The notes beneath the pieces are model-generated. The model saw nothing but the letters and a program-made list of their open reading frames with translations. It did no database searches and had not been told where the DNA came from. A stretch of 64,000 nucleotides of DNA from Anaerolineae bacterium (GTDB taxonomy: Bacteria; Chloroflexota; Anaerolineae; Anaerolineales; Anaerolineaceae), in NCBI GenBank assembly GCA_013178295.1, contig JABLWW010000013.1, forward strand, positions 87,767 to 151,766, read 5' to 3'. The position numbers were made by a program, and so were the translations under genes. Positions 16,633-24,997 of this stretch are shown one piece after another; positions within the stretch are counted from its first letter, which is position 1, and every line of letters starts with the position of its first letter.

Positions 16633-18243
16633 TCAGTCTTGGCAGGCGCCCATTTCCATTAAAACCTCGTAAACTACCTGCTGTGGCACGCCGTCTGCCA
16701 CCTCCACCCTGCCTATCTCCAGCGGAAGCACCCAGCGCAAGCGGTTGTGTTTGCGTTTTTTATCCTGCTGCGCCGCTTCCAGGATGCTGTGGGCACTGTA
16801 CTGCGCCGGGCAGCGCTGCGGCAGCCCGTAACGCGCCAGCACCTGCTCGATGCGCTGCGGCAAATGCGCTGAGGTCATCCCCAGCCGCTCCGCAATGCGC
16901 GCCGCAGCCACCATGCCAATGCTGACCGCCTCGCCATGCCGCAAACGATACCCGCTGAGCTTTTCGAGCGCGTGCCCCAGCGTATGCCCCAGGTTAAGCA
17001 GCGCCCGCCGCCCCTCTTCAAATGGGTCTTCTTCAACAATCTTGATCTTAACCCGCACGGCGCGCTCGATCCAATCCATCAACACAATATCGCCTTTGGT
17101 AAGCGCATCTAAAGTCAATGAACCGCGTTCAAGATCATCAAACAAGGCACTGTCGGCAATGACGGCATGCTTGATCAACTCCGCCATTCCTGAGCGCAGT
17201 TCCTCCACTGCCAGCGTTTGCAGCACCAGCGGGTCAATCAGCACAGTGCGCGGCTGTTTGAACACACCCACCAGGTTTTTGCCCTGCGGCAAATCCACGC
17301 CGGTTTTACCGCCCACACTCGAATCCACCATTGCCAGCAGCGTGGTGGGTATCTGGATCAGTCCCACGCCACGCAGATACGTCCCAGCTGCCATCCCGGC
17401 AATGTCGCCGGTAACGCCCCCGCCCAGCGCCAGCACGTAGCTGTGGCGGTCCATCCCGGCAGCGGTAAACTGGTCGTATAAAGCCGCCACTGTTTGCAGC
17501 GTTTTATGCTCTTCACCGTCCGGGATGCGGCAGGATTGCAGCGCCTGATACCCCATGCGTTCCAGCGACTGGATAACACGTGCGGCATAGATATCCCCCA
17601 CCACCGGGTTGGTTACCAGCGCCAGCGTGCTGGTCAAACGCACTTTTTCCCTGCGCAGCAATGCGCCAATGTGATCCAGAAGACCCGGCGCAATGTGAAT
17701 CGTGTACGCCTCCGTAAAATAGCGCACCGGAAGACTGCGCCGCAGCGCAACCGCCTCCACCTGCCGAACGGCTTCCTCCAGCGTCAGATGCGTGGTATCA
17801 ATCTGCCAGGGGATGATGTCGTAGATGGGACGGCGCTCCTCCAGCAGCCGTTGGATCTCCGCCCGCCGGTTGGCAACCTCCAGCAGCGGGCGGTCATGAC
17901 TGCCATCCAGGCGGTTCAGCAGTTCATCCACACTGCACTGCAAACAAATCAGGTCTGTCCGTTCCGCCAGGGCGGAATAATTGGCAGGGTCGAGCAACGC
18001 GCCGCCGCCCGCAGCGATCACCAACCCCTCACGCTCCGCCAGTTCGGCGCACAACGCCCGTTCGGCATGACGAAAGACCGCCTCACCATCTTCGGCAAAG
18101 ATGCGCACGATCGGTTTGCCCAAACGGCGCGCAATCTCAACATCCATATCCACAAAGGGACGTCCCAGCCTTTCGGCAGCCAGACGCCCAACGCTGCTCT
18201 TGCCGCTGCCCATAAACCCCGTCAGCACAATGCTGCGCGTCAA
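16633..18243 (-). CDS. aroKB: bifunctional shikimate kinase / 3-dehydroquinate synthase
   Basis: Fusion of two shikimate-pathway enzymes, 536 residues. The shikimate kinase domain (about 1-165) has Walker A GFMGSGKSS, the DVEIARRLG shikimate-binding region and the GGGALL motif. The 3-dehydroquinate synthase domain (about 175-536) has the NAD-binding ALGGGVTGDIAGMAAGTYLRG, TTLLAMVDSSVGGKTGVD, and the metal-site motif NLGHTLGHALEKLSGY. The start is a TTG at 18243 overlapping the aroC stop (TTGA); it puts the P-loop at residue 8, as in single AroK proteins. The steps catalysed are not consecutive (second and fifth), so the fusion does not reflect simple channelling. Confidence 0.95.
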   Translation of the reverse strand: MTRSIVLTGFMGSGKSSVGRLAAERLGRPFVDMDVEIARRLGKPIVRIFAEDGEAVFRHAERALCAELAEREGLVIAAGGGALLDPANYSALAERTDLICLQCSVDELLNRLDGSHDRPLLEVANRRAEIQRLLEERRPIYDIIPWQIDTTHLTLEEAVRQVEAVALRRSLPVRYFTEAYTIHIAPGLLDHIGALLRREKVRLTSTLALVTNPVVGDIYAARVIQSLERMGYQALQSCRIPDGEEHKTLQTVAALYDQFTAAGMDRHSYVLALGGGVTGDIAGMAAGTYLRGVGLIQIPTTLLAMVDSSVGGKTGVDLPQGKNLVGVFKQPRTVLIDPLVLQTLAVEELRSGMAELIKHAVIADSALFDDLERGSLTLDALTKGDIVLMDWIERAVRVKIKIVEEDPFEEGRRALLNLGHTLGHALEKLSGYRLRHGEAVSIGMVAAARIAERLGMTSAHLPQRIEQVLARYGLPQRCPAQYSAHSILEAAQQDKKRKHNRLRWVLPLEIGRVEVADGVPQQVVYEVLMEMGACQD

Positions 18244-19370
18244 CGCATCATCTCCTGCAGCGAATCGCCGCCCAGCTTCTCCACCAGCGCCTCCGCCAGC
18301 GTCCAGGCAAGCATGGCTTCGCCCACCACTGCCGCCGCCGGTACAACGCAAATATCCGAGCGCTGATACTGCGGCTCAGCCGCCTCACCGCTGAGCAAAT
18401 CCACCGAGCAGTGCGGCGTTCCCGTCGTGGGAATGGGCTTGATCGCAGCCCGCACGCGCAGCGGCGCGCCGTTGCTCATCCCGCCTTCAGTCCCTCCAGC
18501 GCGGTTGGTGCGCCGCAGCACGCCCCCTTTGCCGTCCGGATACAAATCGTCATGCACACGCGTGCCCGGCAAGCCTGCATTGGCAAACGCCTCGCCAATC
18601 TCAACCCCTTTTACCGCAGGAATGGACATCATCGCCAGCGCCAGACGGGCATCCAGACGGCGATCCCAGTGGACATGGCTGCCCAGTCCCACCGGGACGC
18701 CGCAGGCAGAAACCACAAACACCCCGCCCAGACTGTCCTTGCTGCGCCGTGCGGCATCCACCGCAGCGCGCATGCGTTCCGCCGCGTCAGGATCAGGGCA
18801 GCGCACATCGCTGGCTTCTGCCAGTTCCCAGCGTCGGCGCTCAACGGCTTCCAGGGTATCATCCGACGGGTCAGACAAATCGGCGCGCACATCGCCAATC
18901 TGTTCCACATAGCTGCCCAGTTCAACCCCAAAGGCTGCCAGAAGCTGGCGCGCCACCGCACCCACCGCCACGCGGGCAGTCGTCTCGCGGGCGCTGGCGC
19001 GCTCCAGCACCAGACGGGCATCTTCGAGACCATATTTGACCATCCCAGCATAATCAGCATGCCCCGGACGCGGCACCGTCAGACGCGGCAGGTCGCCGCT
19101 CGCCCAGCGTTCGCTCCAGTTTTTCCAGTCTTTGTTTTCAATCCGCAATGCCAGCGGCGCGCCGGTTGTTTTGCCATACAGCACCCCTGCCAGCAGTTCG
19201 ACCCGATCCTGCTCGATGTTCATGCGGTGACCGCGCCCATAGCCCCTTTGGCGGCGCGCCAGATGTTGGTTGATCTGCTCCACATCCACTTGCAGACCAG
19301 CAGGCAGCCCCTCGATGATTGCCATCAAACATGGCCCATGCGATTCGCCAGCGGTGAGAAAACGCAGCAC
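18240..19370 (-). CDS. aroC: chorismate synthase
   Basis: Converts 5-enolpyruvylshikimate-3-phosphate to chorismate using reduced FMN. The protein has 376 residues with the family signatures GESHGPCLMAIIEGLPAG, RRQRGYGRGHRMNIEQD, RPGHADYAGMVKYG, RASARETTARVAVGAVA and GGTEGGMSNG. It starts with GTG 6 bp after the aroE stop, with GGGAGG embedded in the end of aroE. Its stop overlaps the TTG start of aroKB, implying coupled translation. Confidence 0.97.
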   Translation of the reverse strand: MLRFLTAGESHGPCLMAIIEGLPAGLQVDVEQINQHLARRQRGYGRGHRMNIEQDRVELLAGVLYGKTTGAPLALRIENKDWKNWSERWASGDLPRLTVPRPGHADYAGMVKYGLEDARLVLERASARETTARVAVGAVARQLLAAFGVELGSYVEQIGDVRADLSDPSDDTLEAVERRRWELAEASDVRCPDPDAAERMRAAVDAARRSKDSLGGVFVVSACGVPVGLGSHVHWDRRLDARLALAMMSIPAVKGVEIGEAFANAGLPGTRVHDDLYPDGKGGVLRRTNRAGGTEGGMSNGAPLRVRAAIKPIPTTGTPHCSVDLLSGEAAEPQYQRSDICVVPAAAVVGEAMLAWTLAEALVEKLGGDSLQEMMR

Positions 19371-19376
19371 AGCCGT

Positions 19377-20261
19377 TTACCTCCCCAGCCTTTCTAAACA
19401 GGCAGCCCGCATCGTCTGCACCGGCGCCGGTTTGCCTGTCCAGAATTCAAACGCCAGCGCGCCCTGCTGCACCAGCATTTCCAGACCGTCAACACCGCGC
19501 GCCAGCGAGGCGCGCGCCTGCTGCAAGAGGCGCGTGCTGCGCGGGTTATACACCAGGTCAAAAACCACCAGATGCCCAGGAACGGGCGCCTTGTCAGGCC
19601 AAACGCTTTTATCCACGTTGGGCATTGTCCCCACCGGCGTGGCGTTGACCAGCAAACTGGCAGTTTGGGCAAGTTCCACCAGCGCATCATCCGAGAGCGC
19701 CAGGGCATGCACCTCTGTCGTCGCGGTATCCTGCGCGGCTGTCAGTTCCTGTACCAGCAAGCGGGCGCGTTCTTCATTGCGGTTGAGCACGTACACCTCT
19801 TTGAGGTTCATTTTCATCAAGCTGGAAAGCACCGCCCGCGCCGCGCCGCCTGCACCCACAATGATGGCACTGTCGCTGCTGCCAAAATGAACACCGACAC
19901 GATGCAGCGCATCAATAAACCCCTCTTCATCGGTGTTTTCGCCATACATGTGTGTCTTGCCATCGGCAGTGCGCTGAAAGAAGATGGTGTTAACCGCCCC
20001 CAGTGCACGCGCATTGGGCGATACCGAATCGAGCAGCGGAATGACCGCCTGTTTATGTGGAATGGTTACATTTACCCCGCGAAATCCCAGTGCAACCAAA
20101 CCGCGCAGGGCATCTTCCAGTTTCTCCGGCGGGGTCGGCAAAGGAACATAACACCAATTCAGCCCCGCCTCCGAAAAGGCAGCATTCTGCATGGCAGGAG
20201 AGAGGCTGTGCTCAACAGGCCAGCCAATCAAACCGGTAAGTTGTGTGCGACCATCAATCAT
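19377..20261 (-). CDS. aroE: shikimate 5-dehydrogenase
   Basis: NADPH-dependent reduction of 3-dehydroshikimate to shikimate. At 294 residues it has the substrate-binding GWPVEHSLSPAMQNAAF, the catalytic lysine in NVTIPHKQAV, the NTDEEGF aspartate motif and a Rossmann glycine motif GAGGAARAVLSSL. VYVLNRNEERA carries the NADP-preferring Asn-Arg after strand 2. The ATG overlaps the aroA stop by 8 bp. It sits in the middle of the nine-gene aromatic operon. Confidence 0.96.
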   Translation of the reverse strand: MIDGRTQLTGLIGWPVEHSLSPAMQNAAFSEAGLNWCYVPLPTPPEKLEDALRGLVALGFRGVNVTIPHKQAVIPLLDSVSPNARALGAVNTIFFQRTADGKTHMYGENTDEEGFIDALHRVGVHFGSSDSAIIVGAGGAARAVLSSLMKMNLKEVYVLNRNEERARLLVQELTAAQDTATTEVHALALSDDALVELAQTASLLVNATPVGTMPNVDKSVWPDKAPVPGHLVVFDLVYNPRSTRLLQQARASLARGVDGLEMLVQQGALAFEFWTGKPAPVQTMRAACLERLGR

Positions 20262-21549
20262 ATTGTGCTCCTATCGTGCGCATCAGGTTGACAAACCCGG
20301 GAAACGAGTCTTCAGCACAATCTATATCGTCAATGACCGTCTCGCCGCTGGCGATCAGCCCCGCCACCGCCAGCGCCATTGCCAGACGGTGATCGCCGTG
20401 GCTGCTGACGTGTGCGCCGCGCAGAGGTGTCGCACCTTCGACAATAAAGCCGTCCGGCAGGGTTTCAACCCTGGCGCCCATTGCCTGCAATTCCGCCGCA
20501 GCAGTGGCAATGCGGTCGGTCTCCTTGACCCGCAGTTCGGCTGCGTCGCGCACCACCGTAACACCCTGCGCCTGCGTGGCAGCTACCATGAATATCGGAA
20601 ATTCGTCTATCATGCGCACCACGGTCTCACCGCCCACCTGTGTCCCCCGCAGCGTTGAACTGGATATCGTGAGATCGGCTGTCGGCTCGCTTCCCTGAAA
20701 ATGTACTTTTCCTATTTTAACCGCAGCGCCCATGATTTGCAAAACATCCAGCAGCCCGGTGCGGGTGGGATTGACGCCCACATCTTTGAGCGTCAACTCA
20801 GATTGGGGCGCGAGCAGCGCCGCCACAAGCGGAAAAGCCGCTGAGGAAATATCACCGGGAATGCGCAGAGGAAGGGCGTGCAGCGCTTGACCGGCTTCTA
20901 TCTGAACCGTGTTGCCATCGCTATGGATGGCTGCACCCATCGCCTGCAACATGCGTTCGGTGTGGTCGCGTGAAGGTCCAGGCTCATGCACACGGGTTAT
21001 CCCTTCGGCAAACAAACCAGCAAGCAGCAAAGCGCTCTTCACCTGAGCGCTGGCAATCTCCAGTTGGTGATCGCAGCCACGCAAGGCGCGGGCACAGATT
21101 TTCAACGGGGCGCGCCCATCCTGGCTTTCGATATGTGCCCCCATGCGCTGCAGCGGATCAATCACACGCCGCATGGGGCGGCGGCGCAGCTGTTCCTCGC
21201 CATCCAGCAGGCTGTCAAAACGCTGCCCGGCAAGGATACCCGCCAGCAAACGCATGGTCGTGCCCGAGCGCACGCAGTTCAAAGCGCCCTGTGCTGGCTG
21301 CAAGCTATGCAAACCGCGCCCGCGCACGATCAGTTCGGTGGGGCGGATCGTCTCAATTTCCACTCCCATCGCCCGCAGGCAAGCAAGGGTTGCCATGCAG
21401 TCGCCGCCCGGCAGGAAGTTGGTAACGTGTGTTTCTCCCAGCGCCAGCGCCCCAAACAGCAAGGCACGGTGTGAGATGGATTTATCGCCTGGCAGCGAGA
21501 CACAGCCATTGAGCTTTTTACCCGGATGCACGGTTAGAGATTTCATCAT
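20254..21549 (-). CDS. aroA: 3-phosphoshikimate 1-carboxyvinyltransferase (EPSP synthase)
   Basis: Transfers enolpyruvyl from PEP to shikimate-3-phosphate. Key motifs: LPGDKSISHRALLFGALA, NCVRSGTTMRLLAGILA, LDGEEQLRRRPMRR, the catalytic DEFPIFMVAA with the Asp/Glu pair, VKETDRI and GDHRLAMALAVAG. The start is ambiguous: two consecutive ATGs at 21549 and 21546 follow GAGG at 2 and 5 nt, and a GTG at 21570 would extend the N-terminus by seven residues. The first ATG is given here; about 431 residues is the normal size. Overlaps aroE downstream. Confidence 0.95.
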   Translation of the reverse strand: MMKSLTVHPGKKLNGCVSLPGDKSISHRALLFGALALGETHVTNFLPGGDCMATLACLRAMGVEIETIRPTELIVRGRGLHSLQPAQGALNCVRSGTTMRLLAGILAGQRFDSLLDGEEQLRRRPMRRVIDPLQRMGAHIESQDGRAPLKICARALRGCDHQLEIASAQVKSALLLAGLFAEGITRVHEPGPSRDHTERMLQAMGAAIHSDGNTVQIEAGQALHALPLRIPGDISSAAFPLVAALLAPQSELTLKDVGVNPTRTGLLDVLQIMGAAVKIGKVHFQGSEPTADLTISSSTLRGTQVGGETVVRMIDEFPIFMVAATQAQGVTVVRDAAELRVKETDRIATAAAELQAMGARVETLPDGFIVEGATPLRGAHVSSHGDHRLAMALAVAGLIASGETVIDDIDCAEDSFPGFVNLMRTIGAQYD

Positions 21550-21570
21550 CGCCTCACAAACCCGCCGCAC

Positions 21571-22431
21571 TCACACCGCCAGCCCGCTGCGGCACTGCTG
21601 GCACTGGTTAAGGATGCGGCGCAGACCATCCTCATCTTCGCGCTCAATCAGCGCCACCAGGTCATTGAGCTGCACGCGGTAAATGGAAAGCGAACGCAGG
21701 ATGGCTTCGCGGTTGGTCAGGAGAATATCCAGCATCATTTCCACATTGCTGGCTGCCAGGCGCGAGGTATCGCGAAACCCGCTGGCAGCCAGGTTCCACA
21801 CTTTATCCTCCACAGCTGCGCCCATCTGCGCCGCCGCCACCAGACTGCACGCCAGCAGATAGGGCAGATGGCTGGTCATGGCAACCACACGGTCATGGCG
21901 TTCTGCGTCCAGCAGCATGGGGTGCGCCCCAATAGCTTTCACCATAGCGTGCGCCAGGTCAAGCGTCTCCCCAGAAGTCCTTTCCAGTGGGGTGAGGACA
22001 AAGGCATTGCCGCGATAAAGCAGCGCGTCCGCCGCGGCAATACCGGAAGTTTCACGCCCACACATGGGATGCCCGCCCAGCGGCTGAAAATGCTGCGGCA
22101 GGCTTTGCATCTTGGCAACCACGCGCGCTTTGGTACTGCCCAGGTCCATCACCACACAGGCATGATCAATCAGCGGCACAATATCATCCAGCAAACGCAG
22201 GATGGTGCGCACCGGTGTTGCCAGAATCACCATGTCCGCCCCGCGCACGCCATCCGCCAGGTCGGTGGTAGCGCGGTCCACCAGACGGCGCGCCATGGCA
22301 ATCTCATTGGTTTCCACATCCCGATCCACACCCACCAGCAGACAGCCGCAGGAACGCAGTGCCCCCGCCAATGAGCCGCCCATCAGCCCCATCCCCACAA
22401 TGGTGATCTTCAAATTGCGCAGGTCAATCAT
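21571..22431 (-). CDS. tyrA: prephenate dehydrogenase
   Basis: NAD(P)-dependent oxidative decarboxylation of prephenate to 4-hydroxyphenylpyruvate, the tyrosine branch. The 286-residue protein has an N-terminal Rossmann motif ([15 protein letters not shown]), the [10 protein letters not shown] motif, [18 protein letters not shown] and the [14 protein letters not shown] stretch with the catalytic region. There is no C-terminal ACT domain, so feedback control must lie elsewhere, consistent with transcript-level control by the Phe/Tyr leader. The ATG overlaps the aroF stop by 4 bp (ATGA). Confidence 0.95.
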   Translation of the reverse strand: MIDLRNLKITIVGMGLMGGSLAGALRSCGCLLVGVDRDVETNEIAMARRLVDRATTDLADGVRGADMVILATPVRTILRLLDDIVPLIDHACVVMDLGSTKARVVAKMQSLPQHFQPLGGHPMCGRETSGIAAADALLYRGNAFVLTPLERTSGETLDLAHAMVKAIGAHPMLLDAERHDRVVAMTSHLPYLLACSLVAAAQMGAAVEDKVWNLAASGFRDTSRLAASNVEMMLDILLTNREAILRSLSIYRVQLNDLVALIEREDEDGLRRILNQCQQCRSGLAV

Positions 22432-23441
22432 AGTTCCCTCCCCACCGCCGCTGCTACGGAGCGAACACTGTTTATCAGGGTGCTAAACTTTGCCGGTTTG
22501 AGCGACTGCGCCCCGTCCGAAAGCGCCTGCTCAGGGTGCGGGTGCACCTCAATAATCAACCCATCAGCGCCCGCCGCCACAGCCGCCCGCGAAAGCGGCT
22601 CGACCAGTTCCCATTTGCCCGTCCCATGACTGGGATCAACAATCACCGGCAGATGGGTCAGTTGTTTGAGCAGCGGCACGGCACTGATATCCAGTGTGTT
22701 GCGGGTATAGGTCTCAAAGGTACGGATGCCGCGCTCGCAGAGGATCACCTGCGCATTGCCGTGCGAAAGGATATATTCGGCTGCCATGAGCAGTTCTTCG
22801 ATGGTGGACATCAGCCCGCGCTTGAGCAGCACCGGGCGTCCCATCTCACCCAGCAGGTGCAGCAGGGCAAAGTTCTGCATATTGCGCGCTCCCACCTGAA
22901 GAATATCAGCATACGCCGCCACGAGCGGCACCATCTGCGGGTCCATCACCTCGGTAACCACCGGCAAGCCGGTCATCTCGCGCGCCTCTGCCAGCAGCCG
23001 CAAACCTTCCTCACCCAACCCCTGAAAGCCATAGGGTGAGGTGCGCGGCTTAAACGCCCCGCCGCGCAGAATATGCGCCCCAGCATCCTTGACCGCCGCG
23101 GCAGTTTCCATCAGCTGTTCACGGCTTTCCACCGCACACGGTCCCGCCATCACCACCACCCGCTGGTTGCCAATGGTGACATCGTTCACCACCACGCGGG
23201 TATCATCCGGGTGAAACTCACGGCTGGCAAGCTTGAACGGCTTGCTGACCAGCAGGGTATGTTCCACGCCATCCATCATCTCGATCTGCTCGCGGTTGAT
23301 TTTGCGCACATCGCCGATAATCCCGATGACCGAACGTTCCTCGCCCAGCGAGGTGTGCGGCTGGCAGCCCATCTGCACGATGCGCTCCACCACACTGTCA
23401 ACCTGCTCCTGCGTAGCTTCATGTTTCATCACGACAATCAT
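22428..23441 (-). CDS. aroF: DAHP synthase (3-deoxy-7-phosphoheptulonate synthase, type I beta with N-terminal regulatory domain)
   Basis: First committed step: condensation of PEP and erythrose-4-phosphate. Residues about 1-70 form the ferredoxin-like regulatory domain ([21 protein letters not shown]) found in Thermotoga-type enzymes, where it mediates feedback inhibition by tyrosine or phenylalanine. The TIM barrel (about 80-337) has [43 protein letters not shown] and DPSHGTGKW with metal ligands. It follows aroH by 24 bp downstream and overlaps tyrA. So the pathway entry appears to have both allosteric and attenuation control. Confidence 0.96.
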   Translation of the reverse strand: MIVVMKHEATQEQVDSVVERIVQMGCQPHTSLGEERSVIGIIGDVRKINREQIEMMDGVEHTLLVSKPFKLASREFHPDDTRVVVNDVTIGNQRVVVMAGPCAVESREQLMETAAAVKDAGAHILRGGAFKPRTSPYGFQGLGEEGLRLLAEAREMTGLPVVTEVMDPQMVPLVAAYADILQVGARNMQNFALLHLLGEMGRPVLLKRGLMSTIEELLMAAEYILSHGNAQVILCERGIRTFETYTRNTLDISAVPLLKQLTHLPVIVDPSHGTGKWELVEPLSRAAVAAGADGLIIEVHPHPEQALSDGAQSLKPAKFSTLINSVRSVAAAVGREL

Positions 23442-23465
23442 TGCTCCTCCTGCAAAAAAAGATGA

Positions 23466-23831
23466 TTACTGTTCGACAAGATCGGGGCGCAGGCGAGTTG
23501 CCTCACCCAGATAAATATGCTTGACCTGCCCCTGCGGCAAGTGGGTATTCCACAAAATCAGAACGCGGATGCAGCGCGGCAGGCTGGCGGGCACGTTCAT
23601 CTCCTGGGCGCACATCAGCGGCACATGCGCCCAGCCCATCTCACGCGCTGCCCGCGCCGGATAGACGGCGTCCAGATCGGACGTGGCGGTAAAATACACA
23701 CAGGCAATGTCCTCGCTGTCCATCTGGTTTGCCGCAACCATGCGCTCCAAAAGCAGACGCGTAGCAGTCAGAATCTCCTCCTCCCGGTTGTTTTCCACGC
23801 TGATGGCACCGCGCACTCCTCTTGTGGTCAT
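23466..23831 (-). CDS. aroH: chorismate mutase, AroH class
   Basis: Rearranges chorismate to prephenate; a 121-residue trimeric Bacillus-type mutase. Active-site residues match the B. subtilis enzyme in place: R7 in TRGVRGAIS, C74 and E77 in PLMCAQEMNV, R89 in CIRVL, Y107 in HIYLGEA. Although the frame is open to 23921, the start at 23831 is chosen because AGGAAA lies upstream and MTTRGVRGA is the family N-terminus. It is the first structural gene after the leader peptide and terminator, and so is the direct target of the attenuator. Confidence 0.95.
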   Translation of the reverse strand: MTTRGVRGAISVENNREEEILTATRLLLERMVAANQMDSEDIACVYFTATSDLDAVYPARAAREMGWAHVPLMCAQEMNVPASLPRCIRVLILWNTHLPQGQVKHIYLGEATRLRPDLVEQ

Positions 23832-23895
23832 GTCTCTCGTTTCCTTTCCGTCTTGGGCAAACCTACCTGTTTTGCGTCCAAACCCAGAATTAATC

Positions 23896-23925
23896 AAAAA
23901 ACGTGGAGCAGGTTGCTCCACGTTT
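23896..23925 (-). terminator. attenuator: rho-independent terminator in the aromatic operon leader
   Basis: On the minus strand a perfect 9-bp stem CGTGGAGCA/TGCTCCACG with loop ACC, extendable by three A-U pairs, is followed by six T residues (minus-strand order 23901 to 23896). It lies after the leader peptide stop and before aroH, so it can only act as a regulated terminator inside the operon transcript. Confidence 0.9.
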
Positions 23926-23995
23926 GGGTGATCTTCTGGTCTGATTGGGAACTTGCCTATCCCTCGAATGACCTCACGCCGCCATGAAGCAACCT
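23910..23995 (-). promoter_or_regulatory. antiterminator pairing (region 2 with region 3)
   Basis: Minus-strand AGGTTGCTTCATG (23995-23983, within leader codons 19-23) can pair with CGTGGAGCAACCT (23922-23910) over 13 bp with two G-U wobbles. Region 3 is the 5' arm of the terminator stem, so the two structures exclude each other. Region 2 begins four codons after the last codon of the Phe/Tyr run, where a stalled ribosome would leave it free. Confidence 0.85.
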
Positions 23996-24049
23996 TCGTG
24001 CCGGTGTAAAGTAAAAATAGAAATAAAAGGAATAGGCTTTGTTGAACAT
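23957..24049 (-). CDS. Phe/Tyr-rich leader peptide of the aromatic operon
   Basis: A 30-codon open frame starting ATG TTC and ending TAG, located between the promoter and the attenuator. Residues 6-14 read YSFYFYFYF: eight of nine are Phe or Tyr (six Phe and four Tyr in the whole peptide). This is the hallmark of ribosome-mediated attenuation, as in pheL. When charged tRNA-Phe or tRNA-Tyr is scarce, the ribosome stalls in the run, region 2 pairs with region 3 and transcription enters aroH. When both are plentiful, the ribosome reaches the stop codon, covers region 2 and the terminator forms. There is no strong ribosome-binding site, and the predicted untranslated lead is only about 25 nt. Confidence 0.88.
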   Translation of the reverse strand: MFNKAYSFYFYFYFTPARRLLHGGVRSFEG

Positions 24050-24080
24050 AAAATACGAATTTTGTGGTAAATTTCGCCGT

Positions 24081-24109
24081 ATTATATGTGTGCTTGTTCG
24101 ATTTGTCAA
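24081..24109 (-). promoter_or_regulatory. consensus sigma70 promoter of the aromatic operon
   Basis: On the minus strand a perfect TTGACA (24104-24109) and a perfect TATAAT (24081-24086) are separated by exactly 17 bp. The start site is expected near 24074, giving a leader of about 240 nt to aroH. With the attenuator, this accounts for the 338-bp gap 23832-24169. A strong constitutive promoter fits control downstream by attenuation. No convincing promoter was seen for pheA in the other direction. Confidence 0.9.
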
Positions 24110-24169
24110 TAGAAAAACGGGATCATTTCTTAATTCTTTACAGCATGTTAACCCAGCAGGAGTGAGACC

Positions 24170-24997
24170 ATGATCGTTGCATTTCAGGGTGAGCCGGGCG
24201 CGTATTCCGAATCTGCCATCTATGAGCACTACGGCGAAAGCGTGCAGACTTTGCCACAGGAAAGTTTTGACGCTGTTTTTGCTTCTGTAGTCGAAGCGCG
24301 CAGCGATGCGGGCTTCATCCCCATCGAAAACTCGCTGGCAGGCAGCATCCACCGCAACTATGACCTGCTGCTACAGCACGACCTATGGGTGGTGGGCGAA
24401 CATTATCTGCCTGTACATCACTGCCTCATCGCCCGTCCCGGTGCAGCGCTCAAAGACATCCGCCGCGTCATCAGCCATCCGCAGGCGCTGGCGCAATGCG
24501 AGCGCCGTCTGCGAACAATGGGAGTAACCACCGAGCCGGTCTACGATACTGCTGGCAGCGTCAAGATCATCAGCCAGCAGGATGACAATTCCACCGCTGC
24601 CATCGCCTCACGCCGTGCCGCCCATCTCTACGGAATGAAGATTCTGGCAGAGAACATCGAAGATAACCCCAACAACATCACCCGTTTTTTGATCATCGCC
24701 CGCCAGCCAGTGCAGCCGCAGGGCGAAGCCAAGACCTCCATTGTTTTCACCCTCAAAAACGTGCCGGGGTCGCTTTTTCGAGCGATGAGCGTCTTTGCCC
24801 TGCGTGACATTGACCTGACCAAGATCGAGTCGCGCCCGCTGATCGGCGTGCCGTGGGAATACCAGTTCTACATTGATTTTGCCGGTTCAACGCAGGATGG
24901 CGTGGTGCAGCGGGCGCTGGCGCACCTGCAGGAATACGCCCTCACCCTGCGCGTGCTGGGGTCATACCCGCGCAGCGAGAGCCGACAGCAGCCCTAA
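24170..24997 (+). CDS. pheA: prephenate dehydratase
   Basis: Decarboxylating dehydration of prephenate to phenylpyruvate, the phenylalanine branch; 275 residues with no mutase domain. The PDT domain (about 1-180) has FQGEPGAYSESA, IPIENSLAGSIHRNYDLL, SHPQALAQC, DTAGSVKII and the catalytic NNITRFLII motif. A C-terminal ACT domain (about 188-265, NVPGSLFRAMSVFALRDIDLTKIESRP) should bind phenylalanine for feedback inhibition. AGGAGTGAG precedes the ATG. It is transcribed away from the aromatic operon, so it lies outside the attenuator and relies on its ACT domain. It runs convergent into mttB, overlapping its stop by 4 bp. Confidence 0.96.
   Translation: MIVAFQGEPGAYSESAIYEHYGESVQTLPQESFDAVFASVVEARSDAGFIPIENSLAGSIHRNYDLLLQHDLWVVGEHYLPVHHCLIARPGAALKDIRRVISHPQALAQCERRLRTMGVTTEPVYDTAGSVKIISQQDDNSTAAIASRRAAHLYGMKILAENIEDNPNNITRFLIIARQPVQPQGEAKTSIVFTLKNVPGSLFRAMSVFALRDIDLTKIESRPLIGVPWEYQFYIDFAGSTQDGVVQRALAHLQEYALTLRVLGSYPRSESRQQP

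Noticed and set aside
23832..24074. T-box riboswitch in the aromatic operon leader
   Set aside because: No AGGGUGGNACCGCG-like T-box sequence or specifier-loop layout; the Phe/Tyr leader frame with alternating hairpins explains the region better.
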